Source of the DNA: Sphingomonadales bacterium
Lineage (GTDB): Bacteria > Pseudomonadota > Alphaproteobacteria > Sphingomonadales > Sphingomonadaceae
NCBI GenBank assembly: GCA_016714795.1
Contig: JADKCA010000004.1
Coordinates: 62,001-126,000 of the forward strand
Direction of reading: 5' to 3'
DNA length: 64,000 bases
This document shows, piece after piece, positions 1-7,708 of the stretch (the stretch's first letter is position 1; each line of letters begins with the position of its first letter). A model generated the notes under the pieces. It saw only the letters and a program-made list of their open reading frames with translations. It was not told the DNA's origin and ran no database searches. The translations under genes were made by a program, and so were the position numbers.

Positions 1-2
1 CC

Positions 3-2036
3 AGTTCAGAGCTGCCGGGCGCGGTCAATTCAGAGCGGATCAAGAAAGCGGATGGCAGCGAATGGCTGTCTTATGGCCGCACCTATGACGAGCAGCGTCA
101 CAGCCCTCTTGACCAGATCAACCAGACCAACATCAAGGATCTGGGCCTCGCCTGGTTTGCCGATCTGGATACGGCGCGCGGGCAGGAAGCCACGCCGCTG
201 GCCATTGACGGAAAGATTTACATCACCACCGCCTGGTCCAAAGCCAAGGCCTATGACGCAGTAACCGGCAAGCTGTTGTGGGAATATGATCCCAAGGTGC
301 CCGGCGAGCGTGGTGTGGCCGCGTGCTGTGACGTAGTGAACCGTGGCATGGCGGCGTGGGGCGACAAGCTTTTCATGGGCACGCTCGATGGTCGCCTCGT
401 CGCGCTCGACCGCGCCACCGGCAAGGAAGTGTGGAGCACAGTGACGCTTGACCAGTCCAAGCCCTACACCATCACCGGCGCGCCGCGCGTCATCAATGGC
501 ATGGTCATCATCGGCAATGGTGGTGCTGAAATGGGCGTGCGTGGTTTCCTGACCGCTTATGACGCAGACAGCGGCAAGCAGCTGTGGCGCTTCCATTCGG
601 TTCCGGATGAACCCGGCAAGAATGAGGAAGAGCATCTGAAAAAGGCCGAATCCACCTGGAGCGGCGAATATTGGAAGATCGGCGGCGGCGGCACGATGTG
701 GGATGCCATGGCTTATGATCCGGAACTCGATCTGCTCTATGTCGGCGTGGGCAATGGCAGCCCGTGGAACCAGCAGTTCCGCAGCGAAGGCAAGGGCGAC
801 AATCTTTACCTCTCCTCCATCGTCGCGCTGCGGCCCAAAACGGGTGAATATGTCTGGCACTTCCAGACCACGCCGGGCGAAACATGGGATTATACCGCCA
901 CCCAGCACATCATGCTGGCAGACCTGACCATTGGCGGCGAAAAGAAAAAGGTGCTGATGCAGGCCCCGAAGAACGGCTTCTTCTTCGTGCTGGACCGCAC
1001 CAATGGCAAGCTGCTCTCTGCCGACAATTATGTGCCCACCACATGGGCCACCGGGTTCGACCTGAAGACCGGCCGCCCCATCGAAACGCCTGAAAGCCGC
1101 TATTACAAACATGGCAAGCTCTATCTCGGCTCGCCCGGCCCGATCGGCGGCCATAACTGGCACCCGATGGCCTATGACCCCAAACAGGGTCTCGTCTTCA
1201 TTCCCGCCATCAATTCGGCCTTCCCGTTCATCCACAAGCCGGACTGGAAAGCCAACAAGCACGGCTTCAACGTCGGGCTTGATCTGGCGTCTGGCGCCAT
1301 GCCGCCCGATCAGAAGGTGCGCGACGCGGCCATGGCGGCGACCACCGGCGAGCTGATCGCTTGGGATCCGGTTGCCAAGAAGGCGCGCTGGAAAATCAAA
1401 TATCCCGCTGCGTGGAATGGCGGCCTGCTCTCCACAGCTGGCAATCTGCTGTTTCAGGGCAATGCGGCGGGCGAGTTTAACGCGCTTGATCCGGCCTCTG
1501 GCAAGAAGCTCTGGTCGTTTGCGGCGCAGACAGGTGTGGTCGCACCGGCCTCCACCTTCAAGGTTGGCAATGATCAATATGTCGCCGTTCTCGCGGGCTG
1601 GGGTGGCGCATGGCCGCTCGCGTCCGGCTATGTTGGCGAGCAATTGGGGCCGGTGCGCAACCAGTCCCGCCTGCTGGTGTTCAAGCTGGGTGGCAAGGCC
1701 AAGCTGCCCGAAGTCGGCCCGCACACCTTGCCGCCGCTTGATCCGCCGGTGGCCACCGGTACGCCTGAACAGGTGGCCGATGGCGCAAAGAATTATGGCC
1801 AGTTCTGCGGCGTCTGCCATGGCGATGCCGCCATCGGCACCGGCGTGACGCGCGATTTGCGTCGTGCGGGTTCGCTGGGCGATGCCAAGATGTGGAACCA
1901 GATCGTCATCGGCGGCGCACTCAATGCGCGCGGCATGATCAGCTGGAAGGAAGAGCTGACCGACGCTCAAGCTGAAAATCTGCGCCACTATGTCATCAAG
2001 CGCGCGCATGAGGACAAGGCGCTGGGGATGAAGTGA
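3..2036 (+). CDS. PQQ-dependent quinohemoprotein alcohol dehydrogenase (5' partial)
   Basis: Periplasmic type II quinohemoprotein alcohol dehydrogenase that oxidises alcohols with PQQ and passes electrons to its own haem c. The frame is open from base 3, so the signal peptide and N-terminus lie before the window; 677 residues are visible against about 700-740 for the family. Seen: the adjacent-cysteine pair ACCDVVNRG (codons at 324-329), the family segments GGTMWDAMAYDPELDLLY and GETWDYTATQH, and a C-terminal cytochrome domain with haem motif CGVCH at 1806-1820. In this neighbourhood a phenolic or cinnamyl-type alcohol is a reasonable substrate, but the sequence alone does not show it. It is followed by a palindrome and a separate promoter for the next gene. 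Confidence 0.92.
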   Translation, partial: SSELPGAVNSERIKKADGSEWLSYGRTYDEQRHSPLDQINQTNIKDLGLAWFADLDTARGQEATPLAIDGKIYITTAWSKAKAYDAVTGKLLWEYDPKVPGERGVAACCDVVNRGMAAWGDKLFMGTLDGRLVALDRATGKEVWSTVTLDQSKPYTITGAPRVINGMVIIGNGGAEMGVRGFLTAYDADSGKQLWRFHSVPDEPGKNEEEHLKKAESTWSGEYWKIGGGGTMWDAMAYDPELDLLYVGVGNGSPWNQQFRSEGKGDNLYLSSIVALRPKTGEYVWHFQTTPGETWDYTATQHIMLADLTIGGEKKKVLMQAPKNGFFFVLDRTNGKLLSADNYVPTTWATGFDLKTGRPIETPESRYYKHGKLYLGSPGPIGGHNWHPMAYDPKQGLVFIPAINSAFPFIHKPDWKANKHGFNVGLDLASGAMPPDQKVRDAAMAATTGELIAWDPVAKKARWKIKYPAAWNGGLLSTAGNLLFQGNAAGEFNALDPASGKKLWSFAAQTGVVAPASTFKVGNDQYVAVLAGWGGAWPLASGYVGEQLGPVRNQSRLLVFKLGGKAKLPEVGPHTLPPLDPPVATGTPEQVADGAKNYGQFCGVCHGDAAIGTGVTRDLRRAGSLGDAKMWNQIVIGGALNARGMISWKEELTDAQAENLRHYVIKRAHEDKALGMK

Positions 2037-2060
2037 GGGCTGCGGCACACCCACGCTGTT

Positions 2061-2134
2061 GTCATTCCCGCGAAGGCGGGAATCCAAGACCATAATCGTT
2101 GATGTTCATGGATTCCCGCCTTCGCGGGAATGAC
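2061..2134. repeat. Intergenic palindrome, GTCATTCCCGC family
   Basis: Perfect 26-bp inverted arms (2061-2086 and 2109-2134) that begin GTCATTCCCGCG and end CGCGGGAATGAC, separated by 22 bp. Related copies lie at 6070-6159 and, more diverged, at 56629-56687. The element sits directly behind the alcohol dehydrogenase stop codon and could act as a transcription or mRNA-end hairpin. It resembles REP-type dispersed palindromes rather than a mobile element with its own gene. Confidence 0.85.
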
Positions 2135-2155
2135 GCTTCAGTTTTGGCGCGCAAA

Positions 2156-2176
2156 TTTGTATGCAACACTGACAAA
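2156..2176 (+). promoter_or_regulatory. Candidate operator copy 1 (TTTGT-N2-GCAA motif)
   Basis: Reads TTTGT-AT-GCAA-C-AC-TG-ACAA-A, about 60 bp before the aldehyde dehydrogenase start. Fourteen consecutive bases match exactly, on the opposite strand, the site between purU and ligM, and the same spaced pattern occurs before the TonB receptor. Outer TTTGT/ACAAA halves form an inverted repeat. Probable binding site of a pathway regulator; the protein is unknown. Confidence 0.55.
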
Positions 2177-2237
2177 TTATATGTTAGCCTGCGCGCCTCG
2201 CCCAAGAGTCGCAATCGACCAATGAGAGGAGTTTGCC

Positions 2238-3752
2238 ATGAACGCCGTCACCCCGATCAACCGCGAACAGCGCCCCTATTCAGCCGCCGCGCAGGCGGTG
2301 CTCGCGCGCAAGCCTGCCTTGTTCATCAATAATGAATGGGTGGCTTCCAGCCATGACAAGGTGATCGAGGTTGAAGACCCCTCCAGTGGCAAGATTATCA
2401 GCCATATCGCAGACGCGTCTGACAAGGATGTGGATCGCGCGGTTGCCGCTGCCCGCGCCGCATTCGACGATGGCCGCTGGTCCGGCCTGCCGCCCATCGT
2501 GCGCGACCGGACGATGAACCGCTTCGCCGACCTGCTCGAAGCCCATGCAGATGAATTTGCCGAGCTGGAAGCCATCGACAATGGCAAGGCCAAGGGCATG
2601 GCGGCCGCCGTCGACATTCCCGGCGCGATCAGCCAGCTGCGCTTCATGGCTGGCTGGGCGAGCAAGGTTTCGGGAGAAACCACCGCACCTTACACCATGC
2701 CTGCCGGCGCGGTGTTCAGCTATACCGTGAAGGAGCCGGTGGGCGTCTGCGCGCAGATTGTGCCGTGGAACTTCCCGCTGCTGATGGTGGCGCTCAAAAT
2801 CGCTCCGGCCCTGTCGGCGGGGTGCACCATTGTGCTCAAGCCTGCCGAACAGACTTCGCTCACCGCGCTGCGTCTCGCCGATCTGGTAGCGGAGGCGGGC
2901 TTCCCGGCGGGCGTGCTCAATGTCATCACCGGCAATGGCCACACCGCAGGCGACCGGATGGTCAAGCACCCCGATGTGGACAAGGTGGCCTTCACCGGCT
3001 CGACCGAGATCGGCAAGCTCATCAACCGCAACGCGACCGCAACGCTCAAGCATGTCACGCTCGAACTTGGCGGAAAATCGCCCGTTGTTGTGATGCCGGA
3101 TGTCGATATTGCGGCAACTGCGCCGGGTGTTGCAGGCGCGATCTTCTTCAATGCGGGCCAGGTCTGCGTTGCGGGATCGCGGCTTTATGCCCACCGTTCG
3201 GTGTTCGACAAGGTGCTGGAAGGCATGGCCCAAACCGGCGACTTCTGGGCACCGCGCGCCTCGCTTGATCCCGAAGCGCATATGGGGGCCATCGTCTCCA
3301 AGGAACAGCATGAGAAGGTGATGGGCTATATTGAAGCCGGCAAGCGCGATGGCGCGAGCGTGGCGATGGGCGGCGATGCTCCCTCCAACGGCGGCGGCTA
3401 TTTCGTCAATCCGACCATCCTTGTCGATGTGAACCCCCAGATGAGCGTCGTGCGTGAGGAAATCTTCGGCCCCGTCGTGGTGGCGCAGCGCTTTGATGAT
3501 CTGGATGAAGTCGCCAAGGCCGCAAACGATACTTGCTACGGCCTGGGTGCGGGCGTGTGGACCAAGGATGTGGCCACGATGCACAAGCTGGCGGCCAAGA
3601 TCAAATCCGGCACCGTCTGGGGCAATTGCCACGCCATGATCGACGCCGCTTTGCCGTTTGGTGGCTACAAGGAATCGGGTATTGGCCGTGAACAGGGCCG
3701 TCATGGCATCGAGGCCTATCTGGAAACCAAGACGGTGATTATTCAGCTGTAA
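2238..3752 (+). CDS. NAD(P)-dependent aldehyde dehydrogenase
   Basis: Cytoplasmic aldehyde dehydrogenase of 504 residues, oxidising an aldehyde to the acid. The catalytic pair is present: general-base Glu276 in LELGGKS and nucleophile Cys310 in AGQVC; PWNFP and FTGSTEIG (cofactor fold) are also clear. The ATG follows AGAGGAG by a normal spacing. It has its own promoter region carrying the shared operator and sits just after a PQQ alcohol dehydrogenase, so an alcohol-aldehyde-acid sequence is likely, for example coniferyl alcohol to ferulate. The substrate is inferred from context; phenylacetaldehyde- and betaine-aldehyde-type members look similar. Confidence 0.93.
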   Translation: MNAVTPINREQRPYSAAAQAVLARKPALFINNEWVASSHDKVIEVEDPSSGKIISHIADASDKDVDRAVAAARAAFDDGRWSGLPPIVRDRTMNRFADLLEAHADEFAELEAIDNGKAKGMAAAVDIPGAISQLRFMAGWASKVSGETTAPYTMPAGAVFSYTVKEPVGVCAQIVPWNFPLLMVALKIAPALSAGCTIVLKPAEQTSLTALRLADLVAEAGFPAGVLNVITGNGHTAGDRMVKHPDVDKVAFTGSTEIGKLINRNATATLKHVTLELGGKSPVVVMPDVDIAATAPGVAGAIFFNAGQVCVAGSRLYAHRSVFDKVLEGMAQTGDFWAPRASLDPEAHMGAIVSKEQHEKVMGYIEAGKRDGASVAMGGDAPSNGGGYFVNPTILVDVNPQMSVVREEIFGPVVVAQRFDDLDEVAKAANDTCYGLGAGVWTKDVATMHKLAAKIKSGTVWGNCHAMIDAALPFGGYKESGIGREQGRHGIEAYLETKTVIIQL

Positions 3753-3757
3753 TCGGC

Positions 3758-3873
3758 ACTCCCCCTCCCCTTCAGGGGAGAGGGCCGGGGAGAGGGGGTC
3801 TCTTTCCGGAATCCAGATCCCCAGGAGACAGACTCCCCCTCTCCCTAACCCTCTCCCCTGAAGGGGAGAGGGG
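3758..3873. repeat. Long C/G-rich inverted repeat
   Basis: Two near-matching arms of about 43 bp (3758-3800 and 3831-3873) made of CCCCTCCCC / CTTCAGGGGAGAGGG blocks. Each arm also folds on itself around CCCCTTCAGGGG or CCCCTGAAGGGG. The repeat fills most of the gap between the aldehyde dehydrogenase and the amidohydrolase. It belongs to a different sequence family from the other palindromes in the window. Confidence 0.8.
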
Positions 3874-3886
3874 ATGAAAGTCCCAA

Positions 3887-4759
3887 ATGCCCATCGACCT
3901 GACCAAAATCAAAGCCATCGACGTCCACGTCCATGCCGAAGTTTCGTGCCACGATCCCGAAGATCCGGTGATGGGCCAGTTTTTCGACGCGGCCTCCGCC
4001 TATTTCAAGGCTCCGCGCGAACGCCCCAAAATGCCGGAAATCGTGGAAATCTACCGCGAACAGCAGATTGCCTTCTGTCTGTTCACCGTCGACTGCGAAA
4101 GCGCGTTGGGGGCCAAGCGGATCTCCAACTATGAAGTGGCCGAGTTTGCCGCCAAGCATGATGACATCTGCATCCCTTTCGCCTCGATCGACCCGCACAA
4201 GGGCAAGATGGGGGCACGGGAAGCGCGCGATCTGGTTGAAAACCACGGTGTGAAGGGCTTCAAATTCCATCACATCATGCAGAATATCGAGCCTGCCGCT
4301 CAGGTTGGCTATGCGATTTATGAGGTGATCAACGAATATAAGCTGCCCGCCATCTTCCACACCGGCCATTCGGGTATGGGCACGGGGATGCGCGGCGGCG
4401 GCGGCGTGCATCTGAAATATGGCCAGCCGATGCTGGTCGATGACGTTGCGGTGGATTTCCCCGACATGAAGATCATCCTCGCCCACCCGTCTTGGCCGTG
4501 GGTGGATGAAAGCCTGTCAATGGCGCTGCACAAGGATAATGTGTTCATCGACCTCAGCGGCTGGAGCCCCAAATTCTTCCAGCCGCAGATCATCAATTAC
4601 GCCAACGGCCAGCTGCGCAAGAAGATGCTGTTCGGTTCCGACTTCCCGCTGATCCACCCGCAAAAGTGGATGGATGCAGCGGCGAAGGTCGGCTTCAAGG
4701 AAGAAGTCATGCCGGGCATCATGAAGGACAATGCCGCGCGGGTGCTGGGGCTGGCGTGA
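3887..4759 (+). CDS. Amidohydrolase-2 family metal-dependent hydrolase or decarboxylase
   Basis: TIM-barrel metal-dependent enzyme of 290 residues. Visible metal/active-site motifs: IDVHVH near residues 11-16, HTGH at 158-161, LAHPSW with His200, and FGSDFP with Asp252. The family contains aromatic-acid decarboxylases (LigW, gamma-resorcylate decarboxylase) and the side-chain thioester hydrolase CouO of p-coumarate degradation. With an aldehyde dehydrogenase before it and an SDR after it, a CouO-like role (hydrolysis of an aryl beta-ketoacyl-CoA) is attractive but unproven. The family call is firm; the reaction is not. Confidence 0.8.
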   Translation: MPIDLTKIKAIDVHVHAEVSCHDPEDPVMGQFFDAASAYFKAPRERPKMPEIVEIYREQQIAFCLFTVDCESALGAKRISNYEVAEFAAKHDDICIPFASIDPHKGKMGAREARDLVENHGVKGFKFHHIMQNIEPAAQVGYAIYEVINEYKLPAIFHTGHSGMGTGMRGGGGVHLKYGQPMLVDDVAVDFPDMKIILAHPSWPWVDESLSMALHKDNVFIDLSGWSPKFFQPQIINYANGQLRKKMLFGSDFPLIHPQKWMDAAAKVGFKEEVMPGIMKDNAARVLGLA

Positions 4760-4770
4760 TGATAAATCTT

Positions 4771-4839
4771 CTCTGCGCCTTTGCGCCTTTGCGCGAACAA
4801 AAGAAGGGTTGGTTCGCGCAAAGGCGCAAAGGCGCAGAG
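4771..4839. repeat. Perfect 28-bp inverted repeat
   Basis: Arms 4771-4798 and 4812-4839 are exact reverse complements, each carrying two GCGCCTTT units, around a 13-bp loop. It lies between the amidohydrolase stop and the phosphatase-like start. It can fold as a very stable stem, so it may separate or protect the two parts of the transcript. It belongs to no family seen elsewhere in the window. Confidence 0.85.
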
Positions 4840-4850
4840 GGTTTTTGGGC

Positions 4851-5297
4851 ATGTTGAGCGATCCTGATGATATCAGAGGTTGGCAGCGGCTTGATGCGTT
4901 GACGACGACATCGGGCAAGCTGGATGAGGCTGATATCGCGCGCCTCGGTTCCATCGGCGTGCGCCATGTTATCAATCTCGCGCTCGACACGCATCCAGAC
5001 GCGCTCGCGGATGAGGGCGCGAAACTGGACGCAGCGCGCATCCGCTACACGCACATACCGGTGCCCTTCGATGCACCCGATGACAGCCACTATGCCGCAT
5101 TTTGTGACGCATTGATCGTGGGCGAAGCGACGCATGTGCATTGCATCATGAATTGGCGCGTTTCGGCCTTCTTCTATCGCCTCAATCGCGAGCGCGGGAT
5201 GGACGAGGCGCAAGCGCGTACGTTGATGCACCAGCAATGGGCGCCTGAAACGAGCGACAATCCGCAGGCGGCGGTATGGAAAGCTTTCATTGCATGA
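4851..5297 (+). CDS. Tyrosine/dual-specificity phosphatase-like protein
   Basis: Small protein of 148 residues resembling the DSP1-like phosphatases sometimes linked to beta-lactamase-fold hydrolases. The putative phosphate loop reads VHCIMNWRVSAFFYR, in which Cys and Arg are separated by four residues instead of the usual five. The ATG at 4851, just after the palindrome, is preferred because the longer upstream frame would translate the repeat. Its stop codon overlaps the SDR start (ATGA), so the two are translationally coupled. The substrate is unknown, and it may not be an active phosphatase. Confidence 0.65.
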   Translation: MLSDPDDIRGWQRLDALTTTSGKLDEADIARLGSIGVRHVINLALDTHPDALADEGAKLDAARIRYTHIPVPFDAPDDSHYAAFCDALIVGEATHVHCIMNWRVSAFFYRLNRERGMDEAQARTLMHQQWAPETSDNPQAAVWKAFIA

Positions 5298-6055
5298 GTG
5301 ATTTTTCAGGCAAACGCGTCATCGTCACCGGGGCCTCCACCGGCATAGGCCGCGCGACCGCGCTGATGCTCGGCCAGCGCGGCGCGCATGTGGCGCTGAT
5401 TGCGCGCAGTGCGGACAAGCTGGAGGCGCTGGCGTCAGAGATTGTCACGGCAGGTGGCAGCGCGTCGGTGCATCCGGCAGACGTTGCGGACCGCGCGGCG
5501 CTGGCAGCTGCGTTCGAGGCGGCGGGGCCAGCCGATGGCCTGTTCGCCAATGCCGGCTTTGGTGGCGAGTTCGCGCCCTTTCCGGCCTATTCAGACGCCA
5601 ATTGGGATGCGCTGATTGCGACCAATCTCACCAGCGTGTTCCTCTCGATCCGCGCGGTGCTGCCTGCCATGCAAGAGCGCCGCAAAGGTTCCATCGTGGT
5701 GACGGGCAGTCTGGCGAGCGAGCGCGGGATGCCGATGAACGCAGGTTATGTCGCGGCCAAGCATGGTGTGCTGGGCCTCGCCCGTGCGGCAGCGGCGGAA
5801 GGCGCGCCGCATAATGTTCGCGTCAATTGCCTGATTCCCGGCTTCATCGAAACGCCTTTGCTGCACACCATCGCCAATGGTGGCGATGTGACGCCGGTAA
5901 TGGAAGCGATGGGCAAGGGCGTGCCGCAGGGCCGGGTTGGTCAGCCGGATGAATGCGCCGCTCTGGTGTGTTTTCTTCTGTCCGACGCTGCGAGCCATAG
6001 CACGGGGCAGTCTATGGCCGTGGATGGCGGGATTTTGGGGACGTTGATTCCGTAA
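5294..6055 (+). CDS. Short-chain dehydrogenase/reductase
   Basis: Classical SDR of 253 residues with the dinucleotide motif TGASTGIG (12-19), NAG (86-88) and the catalytic Asn111, Ser139, Tyr152 and Lys156 (YVAAK). Start chosen at the ATGA overlap with the preceding gene. In a phenylpropanoid pathway it could oxidise a beta-hydroxyacyl intermediate before the neighbouring amidohydrolase acts. It does not look like the longer LigD/LigL C-alpha dehydrogenases. Confidence 0.88.
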   Translation: MSDFSGKRVIVTGASTGIGRATALMLGQRGAHVALIARSADKLEALASEIVTAGGSASVHPADVADRAALAAAFEAAGPADGLFANAGFGGEFAPFPAYSDANWDALIATNLTSVFLSIRAVLPAMQERRKGSIVVTGSLASERGMPMNAGYVAAKHGVLGLARAAAAEGAPHNVRVNCLIPGFIETPLLHTIANGGDVTPVMEAMGKGVPQGRVGQPDECAALVCFLLSDAASHSTGQSMAVDGGILGTLIP

Positions 6056-6069
6056 GCGGTCACCTTGCC

Positions 6070-6159
6070 GTCACTCCCGCGCAGGCGGGAGTCCATGAAC
6101 ACCGACGTGCATGGAATGGCAACCCTATGTTCTTGGATTCCCGCCTGCGCGGGAATGAC
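6070..6159. repeat. Intergenic palindrome, GTCATTCCCGC family
   Basis: Arms 6070-6095 and 6134-6159 are the same family as the 2061-2134 element, with two mismatches between arms and a 38-bp spacer. It lies between the SDR and the GST, and ends about 13 bp before the GST start. The reading frame that extends through it toward the GST is a repeat artefact. Confidence 0.82.
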
Positions 6160-6172
6160 GGAGAGAGAGACA

Positions 6173-6946
6173 ATGCTCAAATATTACCACGCCGAGCCGC
6201 TGGCCAACTCGCTCAAATCCATGGTCCCCTTGCATGAAAAGGGGCTGCCTTATGAGAGCATCTATGTGGACCTGCACAAATTCGAGCAGCATTCGGACTG
6301 GTTCACCGCCATCAACCCCGAAGGCCAGGTGCCGGTGCTCGATCATGACGGGGTAATCATCACGCACACCACAGTGATCAACGAGTATCTGGAAGATGCG
6401 TTTCCCGACGCACAACCGGAGAGTGGCCCGTTGCGTCCGCGCAATCCGGAAGGTGCCGCGCGAATGCGCTACTGGAACAAGTTCGTGGACGAGCATGTGA
6501 TGAACCATGTCTCTATGCATGGCTGGCACCGCATGATCCGCGTCATCACGCAGAATATCGAAGAGGGGACGTTCGAAGAGCTGATGGCGCGCATCCCGCT
6601 GCCTGATCAGCGCAAGAAGTGGATGACGGCGCGCTCGGGCTTCTCCGAGGCTGATCTGGCCAATGCGACCAGCAAGATCGACTATGCGCTCGACAAGGTG
6701 GAAAAGCAGCTGTCGCAAACGCCTTGGCTGGCAGGGGCAACCTATACGCTGGCAGATATCAATTTCTATTCGCACTGCGGCGCGATGGTGGAGCGGATGT
6801 TCCCCGATCTTGACGTCGCCACGCGCTATCCGCGCATCATCGACTGGCGCGAACGCGTCACGGCGCGGCCTGCGGTGGCGGAAGCGCTCAAGGCCGAAGA
6901 TCGCACCATGCCGGGCCTGCGCACCTGGTCGGGGCATGTGCGGTAA
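6173..6946 (+). CDS. LigF-like glutathione S-transferase (beta-etherase family)
   Basis: Cytosolic glutathione transferase of 257 residues, the same length as Sphingobium LigF as I recall it. The N-terminal thioredoxin-fold part contains ANSLKS, KFEQHSDWF, INPEGQVP and EYLEDAFPDA, which closely follow LigF; the helical C-terminal half keeps FVDE and GWHR. LigF-type enzymes cleave the beta-aryl ether of lignin-derived ketones with glutathione. The ATG at 6173 is preferred over an upstream start inside the palindrome. No LigG-type glutathione lyase or LigE/P partner is visible, so a related isomerase or thiolation role is possible. Confidence 0.75.
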   Translation: MLKYYHAEPLANSLKSMVPLHEKGLPYESIYVDLHKFEQHSDWFTAINPEGQVPVLDHDGVIITHTTVINEYLEDAFPDAQPESGPLRPRNPEGAARMRYWNKFVDEHVMNHVSMHGWHRMIRVITQNIEEGTFEELMARIPLPDQRKKWMTARSGFSEADLANATSKIDYALDKVEKQLSQTPWLAGATYTLADINFYSHCGAMVERMFPDLDVATRYPRIIDWRERVTARPAVAEALKAEDRTMPGLRTWSGHVR

Positions 6947-6951
6947 GCGTC

Positions 6952-7680
6952 ATGGCCACATTCATCCTGATCCATGGCAGTTGGCACGGCGGCTGGTGCT
7001 TTGACGATGTGAAGGCGCTGCTCGAAGCGGACGGCCACACCGTCCTCGCGCCCGATTTGCCCGGCATGGGCGGCAGCGATGCGGAGATGGCGCAGATCAC
7101 GCTGCAAGGCTGGGCAGATTTCGCCGCCAATCTGTGCCGCACCGCGCCGCAAAAACCGGTCATTCTGGCCGGGCATAGCCGGGGCGGGCTCGTGGTCAGT
7201 CAGGCGGCTGAGACTGCGCCCGACGCCGTGGATGCGCTGGTCTATATCTGCGCGATGATGCTGCCGGACGGCTATTCACGCGCCGAGTTCAAGGCGATGG
7301 AAGAGGCCAACCCCGCTTTTGATGCGCTGATTACCAAGACGCCCGAAGGCCATGGATCGCTCATCACCGGAGACGCCCCGGAAGCAGTCTTTGCGCAACT
7401 CTCCCCGCCGGACAAGGTGACGGCCGCGATGGCTCGGCTGGTTTCCGAGCCGCACGGACCGCGTGCCACGCCGATGCGGCTGACCCCCGAACGTTGGGGC
7501 TCCATCCCGCGCACCTATGTGGAATGCACTGAAGACAGGACGATCCCGATCAGCAGCCAGCGCCGGATGATCGCCATGTCTCCCGGCGCGACGGTGGTGA
7601 CGCTGGACGCGGATCACTCGCCCTTCCTGTCACGATCGAAGGAACTGGCGGCGGCGTTGCTGGGGGCGGTTCCAGACTGA
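6952..7680 (+). CDS. Alpha/beta hydrolase (methylesterase/hydroxynitrile-lyase-like)
   Basis: Alpha/beta-fold hydrolase of 242 residues. The oxyanion segment LIHGSWHGGW, nucleophile Ser76 in GHSRG, acid Asp195 and base His222 (ADHSPF) complete the triad. The type with HGxxHGGW and a C-terminal DHSPF resembles plant methylesterases and salicylate esterases. It begins five bases after the GST stop, so the two are co-transcribed. It may hydrolyse an ester of an aromatic acid; no substrate can be read from sequence. Confidence 0.85.
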   Translation: MATFILIHGSWHGGWCFDDVKALLEADGHTVLAPDLPGMGGSDAEMAQITLQGWADFAANLCRTAPQKPVILAGHSRGGLVVSQAAETAPDAVDALVYICAMMLPDGYSRAEFKAMEEANPAFDALITKTPEGHGSLITGDAPEAVFAQLSPPDKVTAAMARLVSEPHGPRATPMRLTPERWGSIPRTYVECTEDRTIPISSQRRMIAMSPGATVVTLDADHSPFLSRSKELAAALLGAVPD

Positions 7681-7708
7681 AACGTCGCCCCCCACGCAGG
7701 CGCGTGCA

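Noticed and set aside
30..2093. 687-codon open frame on the minus strand
   Set aside because: It is fully antisense to the PQQ alcohol dehydrogenase, lacks any recognisable domain and has the His/Arg/Gly-rich composition of high-GC antisense frames.
2099..2332. Open frame through the palindrome before the aldehyde dehydrogenase
   Set aside because: It begins within the repeat and runs out of frame into the dehydrogenase.
5294..6055. Assignment of the SDR as a LigD/LigL C-alpha dehydrogenase
   Set aside because: It is shorter and lacks the recalled N-terminal and active-site surroundings of those enzymes.
2061..6159. Possible CRISPR or transposon ends from the repeated palindromes
   Set aside because: Only single dispersed copies with irregular spacing, no spacers, no cas genes and no transposase.
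6065..6172. N-terminal extension of the LigF-like GST
   Set aside because: These codons translate the palindrome, a known artefact; the LigF-like start is at 6173.
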